Source: Acanthaster planci (taxonomy: Eukaryota > Echinodermata > Asteroidea > Valvatida > Acanthasteridae). From it: 60,027 nucleotides of DNA. Position 1 is the first letter of the stretch; each line of letters begins with the position of its first letter. The notes beneath the pieces are model-generated. The model made no database searches. It had not been told where the DNA came from and saw only the letters and a program-made list of their open reading frames with translations. Both the position numbers and the translations under genes were made by a program. Below, one piece after another: positions 36,343 through 47,842 of this stretch. Where the stretch lies: positions 685,674-745,700 of the forward strand of contig NW_019091371.1 in assembly GCF_001949145.1 (NCBI RefSeq), read 5' to 3'.

Positions 36343-36735
36343 ATGCGTCTCAGGACGCCCAGAGAACCTGCTAATGAAAATTTATCCCACCGCGCACGTG
36401 CACCAGACCGACACTTGCAGTGTGTACTTTCAAATTTGCTAGAGGAGCAGCGAGTGTTTGTAGCGTGCTTGTTTTGTATACCAGGAGTAAATCATGTCTT
36501 ATTTACTCTTTCCATGTCCTTTACTTTAGAGGTTTCAAGTCATCATTCACTAGAGAATTTCAAAAGCTGCGATTTTGTTAATGAAAGGAAACTTGAAAAG
36601 GAAATGGAAAATCACAAACTTGGCTTTAATTTGATTACGTCTTGCACGCTTGAAAAACTTGGGAATATTAGTCCTGATTTTTTGAAATTCGGATATTTAT
36701 CACTGTTTGCTGTGGCAGTTTATTTACGGGCCTGA
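36343..36735 (+). other. unrecognised 130-codon open frame, doubtful
   Basis: A continuous frame on the plus strand beside the retroelement. It has no recognised domain, no good splice sites and an unremarkable composition. It may be chance or part of an LTR or other repeat. I do not call it a gene. Confidence 0.15.
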
Positions 36736-37389
36736 AACCCAAAGGTCTGCAAAATAAATTCAATAGCGCCACCAAGCATTTTGTCGACATTGATATTTAC
36801 TTCACATAATATAGTCTGGATACCAGACCCGATGACTCCGAATATGCTCGTAGAATTAGGGTGCAGTGTCCCAATTCAAGGAGAATTCTCCGCCAGGCGG
36901 AGGCACACAAAAAGTACTTCCAGAGATTGTTTCGAAAAGAGGGGTCTGTTTGAGCCCTAGGAAGGTTAGGGATGTCATTTGAAAAATGGCCGGTGGGAGG
37001 GCTTGGCAACATTCACTTTTTGGGGGGTGAGTTTGATTTGGGCAGATAATTAAAAAATTCATTGGTTAACCTACTAAAAACTGAAAATCAAATGAAACCT
37101 GAAGGACCAAACAACATATTGTTTTTTGTGTGATAGGCCTCAGGGACTTCAGTTGCCTGCCATGGGGCTCCAAACTTGGTTGATTTTACACTATTTTCAA
37201 TGGAGTTTGAATNTTAAGGGGCCGGTATCGCTCGTCATTATGGTGTTCCAAAGACGACACGTCACGTCGCCGTCGCGGTTGTTAACAAGTGGGCTCATGA
37301 GGGCGCCCCATGTTTTGAGATCTCTATCTTTCTATTCCTCCATGGTATATACAGTACATGTACATGTATCGCAAATGCCCGGCATTAGT

Positions 37390-37859
37390 GTAGGGTGCGT
37401 TCCACTAAATGGTTATATTTCTGTGTGAGAGCTCATAAATATTTTGTAATCCCACTGTGTTTTTTTTTTTACAATAAGACATGCCATAATCAGGAGGGAT
37501 CATAAAAATATTTCTATAACTTCCGAATTTGGGACTGATAGTTTCCAGTTAAGGGTATTTCTTTCACAAAAAGCCCCAACTATATCAAAGAATTGCGGGG
37601 CTATTTTGGATAGAGGCGGACGGCTTCATTCTGATAGTTTTACTACTATTTTGCGGGTATCTTCGAGGAAAGGTGAGGAAAAAAATCCGTGGCTGATCCC
37701 CATAAAATTGAAACGAAAAGTGATCTTCTGGCCATAATTTTGCATTTCCAGTGAAAAAAAACTGAGGCTTGCAACCCCTTCCCGAGAGTCAACAGGCGGT
37801 GCTAATTCTGTCTGATATTGCACTGGTTTCTATGGGCGCGTACTTGGTGAAGTGCAACC
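37390..37859 (-). mobile_element. solo arm of the foldback family
   Basis: Read on the minus strand it begins GGTTGCACTTCACCAAGTACG and follows the arm of the 30698-31583 element to its centre (CCATTTAGTGGAACGCACCCT near 37410). Only one arm is present. The inner side abuts a TACATGTA run (37355-37370). A copy lacking one arm supports internal breakage or recombination of these palindromes. Confidence 0.8.
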
Positions 37860-38454
37860 GTAGAGTCTACGAATCCATCCTTAACCGATCACATTCATTT
37901 TCTGCAAAAATGACTGCACTGGTGCCCTTAATGAAAATAAAACATGTAGGGCTAGGCCTGTTTTTCATCTCGAAAATTTATCAAAAATTTCTTTGTGTTT
38001 TGGAAACTTCTGCTGGGCTTGTGTAAGCCCTATGTCTTGATGACCAAGTACAATGACTTTTTTTTTGAAAAAAAAAAGATTTTTCTGACAGGTTCCTATC
38101 CATCATCCAGAGGATGCTGATGAATAAAGAATTTATTGCTCTTGGCGCAGTTAACCCTGTCCCAACAACAACTTCCCCGTAGGATTGTGCATGTGTGGAT
38201 TGTTCATACATATCCAAGATGCATTGAGAATATCTAAAAGGTTTATTTTTGTGAAGAATTTTTGCAAGGGGCGGGGGGCGTAGGCCTAATGCATTTTTTT
38301 TAACGGGGGGCATAAGCTGAATTTGCCTTACGGTTGTTTTTCAGGCACCCCCCCCGGTACAGTATGCACTGCTTATAATTTCCAGCCCGCGCATTTGCGG
38401 TATATTTTCCTACCAGGGAGGAATAAAAGATGGAGAAAAGCTCACAATATGGGG

Positions 38455-38760
38455 CTGACTTGCTCGCGACGGCGACAAAAGTATCTGTGCACAAGTTAAT
38501 GAGAAAAATGCGACAGTGACGGAGACGTGTCGTCTGTAACACCATACTTCACCGGCCCAGCGCTTCGCTCGTCGCCCAGCGCCCGAACAGCCCTTCCCGG
38601 CCCAGCGCCCTGTTCGCCTGGAGCGCCCCTGTTCGGGCGGCTTTGCACTGTGATTGGCTACTATGTGCACGACCTCCGACCGCAAGGTTATCACTTCCTG
38701 TTAGCGAAGCGTTATTTCACGTTTTTGTTAGCCAATAGCAACATGATTGTGTCCTACAAT
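38455..38760. promoter_or_regulatory. GC-rich segment with hairpin and two CCAAT boxes
   Basis: 38550-38650 is strikingly GC-rich. It contains an inverted pair GCCCGAACAG (38580-38589) and CTGTTCGGGC (38629-38638). TGATTGGCT at 38652 and AGCCAATAGC at 38731 are CCAAT boxes in opposite orientations, and ATCACGTG lies at about 38794. A second inverted relationship links ACGACACGTCACGTCGCCGT at 37254 with CGCGACGGCGAC...GACACGTGTCGTC-like words at 38463-38537. It could be a promoter or the end of a transposon. Confidence 0.25.
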
Positions 38761-38949
38761 CACGATAATTTATCTTCTTACTACGCATCACTGATCACGT
38801 GTCTTTCTGCGATATATTTCAAATCACTGGTTATCTTGATAAATTTTGGATGAACGAATAAAGTGTAGTGATAATATTTTCAGCAATGAGGAAGTCTGTA
38901 TCTGTGTGTGTATGCATAGTTTTTTTAATCCATTAAGTCTTTCCTTAAG

Positions 38950-39157
38950 GACTCCTTAAAATTGTTCTAGGAACTGTAGTTCGAAAGTCTGCAGGAGTGA
39001 GACAATGAGAAGAAATTACACTTTTAGTGGGCAATGGGAGAAAACCCACGAAATCAGGCAGCGACTGAAAACCCAATCCACCGCTGTGGACCGAGCCGGG
39101 AATCGAACCCAGGATCACAGAGGTGGAAGGCCAGGAAGGAACCACTTCGCCAACCTG
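38950..39157 (-). repeat. tRNA-derived SINE
   Basis: Read on the minus strand: A box TGGCGAAGTGG (39142-39152), B box GGTTCGATTCC (39099-39109) with TCCTGGGTTCGATTCCCGG context, then a body with GGATTGGGTTTTCAGTCGC and TTTCTCCCATTGCCC. The body runs to about 38950. The internal RNA polymerase III promoter is intact by sequence. The opposite-strand ORFs over it are the usual translations of SINEs. Confidence 0.8.
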
Positions 39158-39759
39158 AACCCCCCCTCCCATGATGAGATACACGCGTATATATTTTGTC
39201 TTTTGCTTGTAGCTAATGACAATGCAAGACAATGTTGCTCCCTTGTTTTCAAAGTGACTGTTCGTCTAAACATAGGACCTACCCAGGGCTTTCCTTGTAG
39301 TAATGAGTGACTTTTGACATGTTGCATCTTGATTAATTTCGTGGGTGATACCTAACCAGAGACGTCAAGAAATCTTTAGTTAGGGAACCAGACTTCGCAT
39401 ATTATTGTACCACCCAGGGTCAATAATATTAAAAAAAGGGGAAAACAACGAATAAAACAAAACTTATCCTTCGACGTAGGAAAGCCCACTAGTGTAATGA
39501 AGTGAACATTTTCAAAAATTTGAAATAGAAGCTATTTTTGGTAAGTTGTTTGTTCAGACACATTGTTTCTACTTTTCGAAAAGAACAGTTTTTACGAGAT
39601 ATGGTTTTCGAAGTCCGTCGTCATGACTGTTTGTTTCTTCTTTTTCTGGCTGGAAATAACATACACCTTCAAGTCAGCTGCAGTCTCGAAAAGTTAGCGA
39701 CAGCAGCCACGTCCTGCTGGACCATGGGTGACAGATACGACCAACCTATGGTGTACTAG

Positions 39760-41130
39760 TAAGGCCCCGTTACGCTCAGCACGATAAGTATTCTTTCACA
39801 GCGAAAGAGTGTTGTTTGGCAACGTGGGAGGTATTGTTACGCAGCGCGATGAGAGTTGTTTGGTAGCACGGTGGCTGTTGTTTAGCGGCGTAGTGATCAC
39901 ACTAAGTACGTGCATGCACCAATCGATAGCAGCATAAAACTATTCAGGCCAGTAACTTTTTTAGGGCTGCGGGGAGGGAGGCACCCCCACGTGACTAATA
40001 GGTGCACTTTTGAGGCAGGAAAATATGTCGAGCTGTAGTAGAACATTTTGTGCAAACCAATGCCGCACACTTCGGTATTTTTCGCCTTGGTCAATCGCCT
40101 TGGTCAATCCTGCTTTTTTCAAAATAAAAAAGCAAAAGATCTGTGCTTTGGTCCGCTTAGTTGAAAAGTCCTAGTTACGGGCCTGAAATCCGTGAGAAAT
40201 AGCGTAGCCTGGTAACATCCAGGAAAAGTATGACGTCGTTTTATTAGAAACTCAAATTATAATCACCAGGACAATTTTCTTCTCAATTTCACGAGAGGTT
40301 TACTCGGGGAAATATGTTTTAGACAGAGAAAAACATGAAAAATATATATAAAAAATCGGGGTGGGCAGAGAAATGAACTTAAAAATTAACTTTAAATGAT
40401 TTTAAATGTAATTTGATCCTAAAATGCTGTTCTCTTGTTTATTTAAGCTTTGTCTAAAAGACTATCACAAAGTTGCTTCATTGTATTTCATATGTGTTCG
40501 AGTACCGAGTCGTAGTACACTGACTGTCACATTTGGGAAGAGACGGGTCAATTATTTCCTTTTGAGATCAGGAATTTTTCAATTTCTGTAAATTAATATG
40601 CTCATAGCTATATTTTAAGGAGATTTTTTTTTTAAAAACGAAGTCAACACAAGAAAAACACAAGTTCTAAAAATGTTGCACGTGATGTTTCCTACCCAAG
40701 CTTTCCGGTGGCAGTCAACTTTCAGAAGTAAACTTTCAGGCTATAGGCCTATTAAAACAAACTCGGCGACCTCTTGTTATCATTCCCCCAAATGCAGAAA
40801 AATTGGAACCTACCACCAGATCAGATGGGATCGATACAAAAAGGGACTCTCCAGGACGCTGCGTAAAGGCTGTACAAAGCGAAAACGAAAGCGAATTTGT
40901 GACGTCAGATCAAATATTCACACTACAATTTATCGACTTGAACACAATTCAAATCAAACGAAATTTCGCTGCCAATCAAATATTCACGCTACAATTTATC
41001 GACTTGAACACAATTCAAATCAAACGAAATTTCGCTGCAATTTTTTCGTGACATCATATTCGCTTCTTTATGAACACTCACCACGCTACGCTGCAAAACA
41101 ACTCTCACCGTGCTGCATAACGTGGCCTTA
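39760..41130. mobile_element. 1.37-kb non-autonomous element with TAAGGCC termini
   Basis: The left end is TAAGGCCCCGTTACGCTCAG and the right end, on the minus strand, is TAAGGCCACGTTATGCAGCA. Subterminal repeats of GCAGCRCGATGAGAGTTGTTT-type lie at 39840-39865 and, inverted, at 41085-41115. Outer bases TA may be the target duplication. The interior has no recognised transposase. It carries the 66-bp tandem duplication at 40909-41040. The right end lies 171 bp upstream of the LEM gene start codon. Confidence 0.65.
40909..41040. repeat. 66-bp tandem duplication
   Basis: Copies at 40909-40974 and 40975-41040 share ATCAAATATTCAC(A/G)CTAC, AATTTATCGACTTGAACAC and AAACGAAATTTCGCTGC. Only one or two substitutions are seen. 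It lies inside the TAAGGCC element, close to the LEM gene promoter region. Confidence 0.95.
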
Positions 41131-41297
41131 ATAGAACACCGTACCAACCTGCGCATTATATGTACATTGTACATGCACATGTCCTTGTACATGTATATCA
41201 CTGTACATTGTGCTTTAAGCTTTATGCACATATGCGTGGCATGGCAGGACCGGACAGGCTTACACACCATCCGGGTATTGAAACAGTTCCAACGGGC

Positions 41298-41308
41298 AAA
41301 ATGGCGGC
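41298..41308 (+). promoter_or_regulatory. YY1-type site overlapping the LEM gene start codon
   Basis: AAAATGGCGGC matches the AANATGGCGGC consensus of YY1, which in animals often sits just downstream of the transcription start and can include the first ATG. It gives the start codon a favourable context (A at -3, G at +4). Functional use is inferred. Confidence 0.5.
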
Positions 41309-42621
41309 ATCGGGCCAAACTGCTCTAACAGATCAAGAGCTTCGAGCCGAACTGAAGCGTTTGGGCTTCAAAGCTGGCCCTGTAACAGACTCAACCCGCC
41401 AAGTGTACTTGAAGAAATTGGGGGAGCTCCAAGTTGAGGAGAAATTGAAAGCAACAGCACCAAAACCACCCATCCCAGGCCGCAAGTTGCTGGGGTTCAG
41501 CTCTGATGAAAGCGACGGCGAGTCATCAGCGACGGGGAGCAATCGGCGTCGCTCCATGCCTAGCCAAAGCAAAGCTTTACGGCGAAGGAGCACCAAAGCG
41601 TGGCCGCAGACTCCGTATAACGGAACAGCTGATGAACACGTGGATTTACGCGCAAAACAGCCTGCTTCAGGCAGTTCGAGCTTAAATCCCAGTACCAAAT
41701 CGAAGAGATATTCTACGGGTATTTTACCGAGTGGTAGGTCATCACTCCCCGAAGCAGGGAACAAATCAAGGGCAGAAAGATACGTGCGCCACCCGGCAAA
41801 CCGAGTCACCATTGCTAAAGTCTCGGTAACGCCAAAGAAAGATGACTTTTCGGACTCTGATGTGGATGGAAATGATCAGGATGATGCAGAAGATGCGGAA
41901 ATTAACACTGGCAGTGCAGTCAATACAAAAGCAACAAATACATCAACCAGCAAAGAAATTAATGAAGAACCAGCTCACATAACAAACCCCTTAAACCAGA
42001 CATACACAAAAGATCATGAAGCCAGCGATTTATCACAGACTGGTAAGCGATCTTTGGGTCTTTGGTGGTCTACATCAAAACCCTCTCCACGTCGAAGTCT
42101 CCCCACGTCAACCCCAAGGACCAGCACTCCTCGTAAATCTGACAACCGCCTTCGTTTGTCAGATGCGTACGATGATGAAATAGACACAAGCAAATTTAGC
42201 GCCACTCAAAACAACAGTAAAGTTCTTGCCCCAGAACCAAGAAACAGTCTCAACTCACGATACCCCGACTTTGATCACAGTACACCAAATTCAAGTAAAG
42301 CAAAAAATAAATCAGCTCCCAAAACATCAGGTTCTGTTTTTCTGAACTCCAAATCCAATCACATGTCTGGAGGCCACTTATCAAGTTCACAACCAACCAA
42401 TTTTAAATCAGCAAGTACGGCTCCCAGGTCTACATGTAGCTCTAGTTTTCAAGAAGAAGAGGAGAATCTATATGAGGAGTTCGCAACTGAGGACCATTCT
42501 GCCAGCAGCCTTGGTGCTAGGATTGGCCATTATGTACCCATGATCCTGCTGGGATGTGCCTTCCTTTTCTTCATAGTGTTAGCAATGGTGTACATGAATG
42601 TTGGCACTGGCAAGCTTGCGG
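41301..42621 (+). CDS. LEM-domain inner nuclear membrane protein (MAN1/LEMD2-like or emerin/LAP2-like), first coding exon, partial
   Basis: The exon encodes 440 residues plus one base. I chose ATG 41301 over upstream in-frame ATGs because of its Kozak context and because the LEM domain begins a few residues later. Residues 8-50 form a clear LEM domain (LTDQELRAELKRLGF, GPVTDSTRQVYLKKLGEL), which in the family binds BAF and so tethers chromatin to the inner nuclear membrane. Residues 50-400 are Ser/Lys/Arg-rich and disordered, with SPRRS and TPRTSTPRKS patches that look phosphorylatable and an acidic stretch near 180-200. Residues 412-432 are a single hydrophobic membrane helix, with an acidic patch (EEEENLYEEF) before it. 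After the helix, GCGG|GTGAGT is a strong splice donor; unspliced reading stops two codons later. A large first exon ending just after the first membrane helix fits MAN1/LEMD2, whose second helix and MSC domain would lie in later exons. These were not found in the window. Confidence 0.93.
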
Positions 42622-42629
42622 GTGAGTAG

Positions 42630-43430
42630 CATGATTGACCTGCTGCTAAATTGAATGCTGGCGACTTCAAATTTCTTAAAGCTTTTGCTGGAGGATTTTG
42701 TACATGTATACCCAGCGATGTATGTATGTAGATCAGTACATGTACTCCTTTGAATGTGATGACTTGCCCAAAATACATTATGTATAATTTATCACAATAC
42801 CATGCTGTATCATGTCATGCATGTATAGGGCAGAATGTTTGTTGTTCTGACCCTGGGGGAAGAATTGTAAACATGGAAACAACTAATTTTTCCCTGCAGT
42901 GGTTTATCAGCTATTAGAAATTGATAACGTTCTATAATTTGAAGCATTCACTTAAAAAACATTCAGAATTTTTCAGACCAGTCTCCTACTGACTAGCCCC
43001 TGTGTCAGATGTTGGTGATATAATAATGTTTAGCTGATTTAGGCCAACGATCAGGCCAACAGTTGGAGGGGGAGGGGTAGTCCGAGGGGGTTGTGTATTT
43101 GCGAACCCTGTTCCTATCACAAGGCCATGTTGAATGACTCAGGAAATAAATATGTGATGGAGTGTGTATAAACTTACCGTTGGAATTGTGACTAGTGAGG
43201 GACCCGGTTGCATGGCATATGTAGTATGGACAAGTTGGACCCATGGTCAACATGGCTGAACATGATTGGCACATTACTGCTAAGAAGCTATGCTTGTATT
43301 CGTTGTCACTTTCTCATGAAGTAGAGTATAAATCATCCCCTCAGCCTTCAACACAGTAGGGAAAATTATGGATTCCAAGTTTTGATAAATAACCCACTTG
43401 ACCTTTCTACACTGGTCAGCTCAGATCTAT
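42630..43430. other. probable intron 1 of the LEM gene, start
   Basis: Follows the GTGAGT donor. No coding exon recognised. A few TACATGTA words near 42700-42740. Confidence 0.5.
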
Positions 43431-43435
43431 GTAGT

Positions 43436-44071
43436 TTAACCCTAACCACCCAAGGGTTGCTGGATCTAACCTTTCCCAATCACACAAACTTCAAAACCTT
43501 GGAAAAACATTCTTACCTCACAGTACCCAATCCCACAGACTTCAACAGTACTCTTGCTGCAACAGTACCCAATCACACAAACTCCAACAGGTCTTTACCT
43601 ACATGTACATGATTTGTTTGATTGGGTACAGCAGGCCCACTGCACAGTACAAAGAGTATACACAGGCAGTACCTACAGTGTATTCAAACAAACTTACACA
43701 TATCATGCTGCATATCCATCCCCAGCACTGGGATCATTGTGGTCAGAAACAATTAAGATGTCCTTGTTATGGTATTTATTACATAATATTACATACTATC
43801 ATACTTACCATTTCAATTAAACAGTCTTTAAAAATACAGTACTCATTTGAAATTCTTGATGGTAAAAAGTGAAGGTAACAAGTGAGAGGGCCACAGTACC
43901 CATTCAATCAAAATTCATCAGAGTATGTACATATACAGGCCCACAGTACCCATTCACACAAAATTAAACACCAGATTGTAAGCTACATGTACATATACCA
44001 GTACCCAATGCCACAAACGCATACACTTTACTGCTGTTGAATTCTGTGTGGTTAGGGCAGGTTAGAGTTAT
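43436..44071. repeat. element with TTAACCCTAACC end and CAGTACCCAATCACACAAAC units
   Basis: Starts TTAACCCTAACCACCC at 43436 and ends with a rough inverse, TGTGGTTAGGGCAGGTTAGAGTTA (44046-44070). Inside, units like CAGTACCCAATCACACAAACT recur at about 43475 (partial), 43521, 43563, 43893, 43943 and 43999. The open frames over it (43382-43612 and neighbours) simply translate these units. Confidence 0.6.
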
Positions 44072-44518
44072 ATAATGTAGGTACATGTATGAACATGTAT
44101 ACACGTTCTACGCAAGCTGGTCAAGGGCCTTGCAACCTGGTTTGGTATGATGTCCATGACAGCCATGCATGCAGGTGTTTGGAAGAAAGCTCATCATCTT
44201 TTGACAATGCCTACATGTAAATATGTCAAGTTTGTTGCACAATGTTTTAAAAAAGAGAGAGAATGATGCTGACTACCAAAACACAAAAGACGAGTGTACA
44301 GACATGATGATTAGGACGAGTCACAGCACTGACACTTTACACCTATTTTAGTTATGATGACCCAGACTCAAAAACTAGTGAGAGTGATTTTTAAACCATC
44401 AGTAATATTTCTGCTTGTTAGTAGACAGTGCTACAATCCTGGATGAATCTCTTGGGCCTCCAACCCCCAAACCCCCTTTCAGTGTTAGGTCTGTGTGCTT
44501 TGGCTGAGTCAATTTGAA

Positions 44519-44982
44519 TAATTCACTATTCAAATATTCGACCTTCAATTCAATTGAATATTCAAATATTCAGTCGTACTGACTAACAGATTGTTGATGA
44601 ACAAACAAAATCAGTTGCAATAATTCACATAATAATACACTATAGCCACTATAATATCTTCTCATATCTACATGTAGGGGTACATGTATCTCATATGTAT
44701 CTCCAGCCACATTTTAGAAGGATTTAAGAGATGACCAATACTTATTGCCCTGTTGAAAATGTCTATTCCTTTGAAATTTTTAAATGAATAATTTACTTTT
44801 TGAATCATAACATTTCTGTCACTTTATTTGAATTAGCTTGAAGCAAGCCTCCACAGTGCAATTTTTCTGGTTTAAAACAAAAAAAAATTCTCCCTTATCA
44901 TGAATTTTGCATTCAAATATTCAAATTTTGAAAATTGTATTCAAATATTTGAAGAGCGATCGAATATTTGGATATTTGGCAC
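44519..44982. repeat. paired ATTCAAATATTC palindrome clusters
   Basis: The cluster at 44519-44575 (TTGAATAATTCACTATTCAAATATTCG and related) and another at 44908-44982 (ATTCAAATATTCAAATTTTG, TATTCAAATATTTG, CGAATATTTGGATATTTGG) enclose about 330 bp of ordinary DNA. They may be the subterminal repeats of one element. No protein is encoded. Confidence 0.5.
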
Positions 44983-44989
44983 AACCCCA

Positions 44990-45905
44990 CTATGCGTGCG
45001 GTCTGTGCTTCAGCTGGACATGACAACATGAGCAGGAAGAAGTGGGCGAGGGGGCTGGAGAGTGTATGGCTATTGCCAAGTGTCCCAGCAATTTTGCCTA
45101 GGACTGTAGCCTTTTGGGTAATTTTTCAGTTAAAAAATTGTAGTAGTTTTTAATTCTCCACTTTTCAGTTTTAAAACTGTCGGCATCTCTTAGTAAAAAA
45201 TAACTCACCTGGTGGGCCAATTAAAAAATCTTATCAAAGGTTGAGACCTGCCACCCTGGTATCCGAGGTCACACTAATACCGGTATAATACATGTACATG
45301 TACAACGCTCTGGTAACAACACTTTCCACAGTGCAAGGGTCGAGGTAATAAACCCCATGTGGTGCATCTTTCACACAACACAGCATACCGATACATCGCT
45401 CATGTACGTACATGTACATTGTACATACAATATTTATATTGTATTCCTGACCTATGTACAATACATGTACGTGTATATTCATGATCGATTCTTGACCAAT
45501 GAAAATTTGCAATCTAATGTATATATTACAGATATTCTTGTCCCAGCAATGTATCATGAAATTACTTTATAAACTGTGGCAGGCAAAATTGTGCAACATG
45601 TGAATGTGTTGAACAAAAGACTTTTTTACGTGAAGTCATATTCATTCAGTGGTTCCTACCTCCATGCTTGTCCTCATGCACCTCTTGCATGAAAATAACC
45701 TGTTCAACACAGACTGAAATTCCAGTCCATAGAACATGAAGAGTTAGATGTTGTTTGCTACATGTGTCTACACTGCTAAACACACATGCCTATTCTGTAC
45801 ATGTATATTGTGGGAATAACACATGTTGAATCAAAGATGTTGTCTGCACCAAAAACATGGAGAGAAATTTTTGTCCCAATCAGACTTCCCCCCCCCCAAA
45901 AAAAG
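44990..45905. other. non-coding DNA, no gene seen
   Basis: TACATGTA and TACGTA words at 45288-45303 and 45400-45480. No coding exon recognised. Confidence 0.45.
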
Positions 45906-45910
45906 TCACC

Positions 45911-46293
45911 TTAACCCTAACTCTCCTCAATCCTCCAAAATCCTCCGGGTGGTTTTGGAGGATTTGGGAGAATTGAGGGTGAATTGCAAAGATGCATGGC
46001 TTATTGCGAAGGATGCCATGCATGAAGGTCATGGTTTACACCTTGTGCCATTTTTGCTCAGTCATGCATAGACTCAGGGCAATATTTGGTTTGAATCAAC
46101 CGCACTGCTCAAGAATGCTGTTCACTCTGCTGGAGGATTTTGAAGGATTGAGGCAGAAGGCACACCTCCAACTAACGTTTTCAAAAATTTCGGAGGATTG
46201 AGGATTTTTGGAGGATTTTCATCCCCCAAATTGGAGGATTTTGGAGGATTGAGGAAGGTCCATAGCAAAAAGGGCCTAGGGGGTTAGGGTTAA
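45911..46293. mobile_element. GGAGGATT-family MITE, complete copy with TTAA ends (383 bp)
   Basis: Starts TTAACCCTAAC (45911-45921) and ends GTTAGGGTTAA (46283-46293): perfect 11-bp inverted ends including TTAA on both sides, as for piggyBac-type target duplications. Inside, each end carries stacked GGAGGATT words or their complement AATCCTCC (45926-45965 and 46126-46255). The unique middle (ATGCATGGCTTATTGCGAAGG and so on) contains no transposase. A full inverted copy lies at 51270-51683. Confidence 0.85.
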
Positions 46294-46299
46294 TGTGTT

Positions 46300-47840
46300 A
46301 GCAGTCTGGGAAGTGCCCACATTACATACCGCACCTGTATCCTTGGGTAAATCTAGTCATTCAAACAGGAGAGTACAGTCAGTGTACTCCTTTCCCATTG
46401 GTATGATCCTGTACATGTACCTGTTTATAAATTTCTGGCACATATTCATTGGGAGATTTTAGTGAGGATGTACAAATGTACATGTATACATACATGTGCG
46501 TGCCATGCAGGTGAGTGCCAAACCATATAACAGAAATAGCTGAAAAACATACAGTCATATTCACAAATACATGTACGATGTACATGTAAAGGCCTCAGTA
46601 CTGTAAAACTGGCATTGTGAGTGATTTTACCAAACCAGGTGTTGGATCACGTTATATACACTGTATGTGTAACAAAAATATGTGTAACAAACCGTCAGAA
46701 ATTGTTAAGCCTTACAGCAGGCAATTTCCTAAGACGCATTTAATCTGAATCTATGCAATACCTTGAAATAAAAAAAATTGAATCCATTGGAGGTTGATTC
46801 ACAGTTTGTGGTATACATGTACTGGTATGTACAGGTACATGTTCTTGTCTTGTATGCAAATGTACATGTACTGTATGTTGTGTCCAGACTTGCGTAGACA
46901 TTGTACACTGAATAGAACACAATTGATACATTTAACTTTTTTTGCCAACTGTTTTAATTTAAAGACATTATTTACACGGAATTCCTGTGAAAATTTTTGG
47001 CTAGATTGTAGAGCAAACGAGAAGCAACAGTGACATGAATGTTTACGTGTATGCAAGTATAACAATGGTGGTCACAGGAGAAATAGCAATTAGAACATGT
47101 TACAGGTACAGTACTTGTGTTCCACGAAGCATAGCTGGGCTCATGAACGCAAGTCTAAAAACCCAAGGATCTCGGTCATGGTCAGAGAGTAGCACATGTG
47201 AGTGCTCGCAGTCCACACAGCACATCTACAATGATTACAGCGTGGTACCAGTGCGGCTACCGTACATATATCCATCCAAGGCTACACACTTACATATAAT
47301 GCAGTGGACACGACACATCAACTGTGGGAAAGATTTCTGTTATTCATCTTTTTTTGTTGCAAAACATTGCCAGTGCACTTGATTGAAAATGATACGTGCG
47401 TGCTTGTGGCATATCATGTGATCAATTTGTGACCAATAAATAGTCACTACCGGTATCTATGACTGTGGTGTAACAAGAACATGTATACATGTACATGTAC
47501 ATGTACGTACATGTATGAAGACTCACAGTGCTGCAGTGTTACATGAAATACCAGTACATACACACAGTGCATGTACACGTACATGTACATGTACACTCAC
47601 TCTTGGAATTTGTGAAATTTGTTTGCTGAGGGCAGTCATACAAGTACATGTACATGTGTGTACCTGTACATGTGTGTACATGTACACTGTTTAAAAAAGT
47701 TAATTGTGGAAATCATATGAACTGTTGCATGACGGTTAAGACTCCATGCAGAAAACTGACTCAGCATCCCTTAGAGAAGGAGAAAGAAAGTCACTCGGCT
47801 ACAAGACAGTCTACACCATCAACTTCCTTCCTGTATTTTC
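46300..47840. other. non-coding DNA rich in TACATGTA arrays
   Basis: Strong arrays at 47484-47516, 47575-47594 and 47642-47690. No gene recognised. An open frame at 47035-47382 has no domain or splice support. Confidence 0.45.
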
Positions 47841-47842
47841 AG

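Noticed and set aside
41333-41812. 159-codon ORF antisense to the LEM exon
   Set aside because: It is the shadow of a clearly coding exon on the other strand.
43501-44030. CRISPR-like array
   Set aside because: The units are spaced unevenly and vary, and the genome is an animal's; this is an irregular interspersed repeat.
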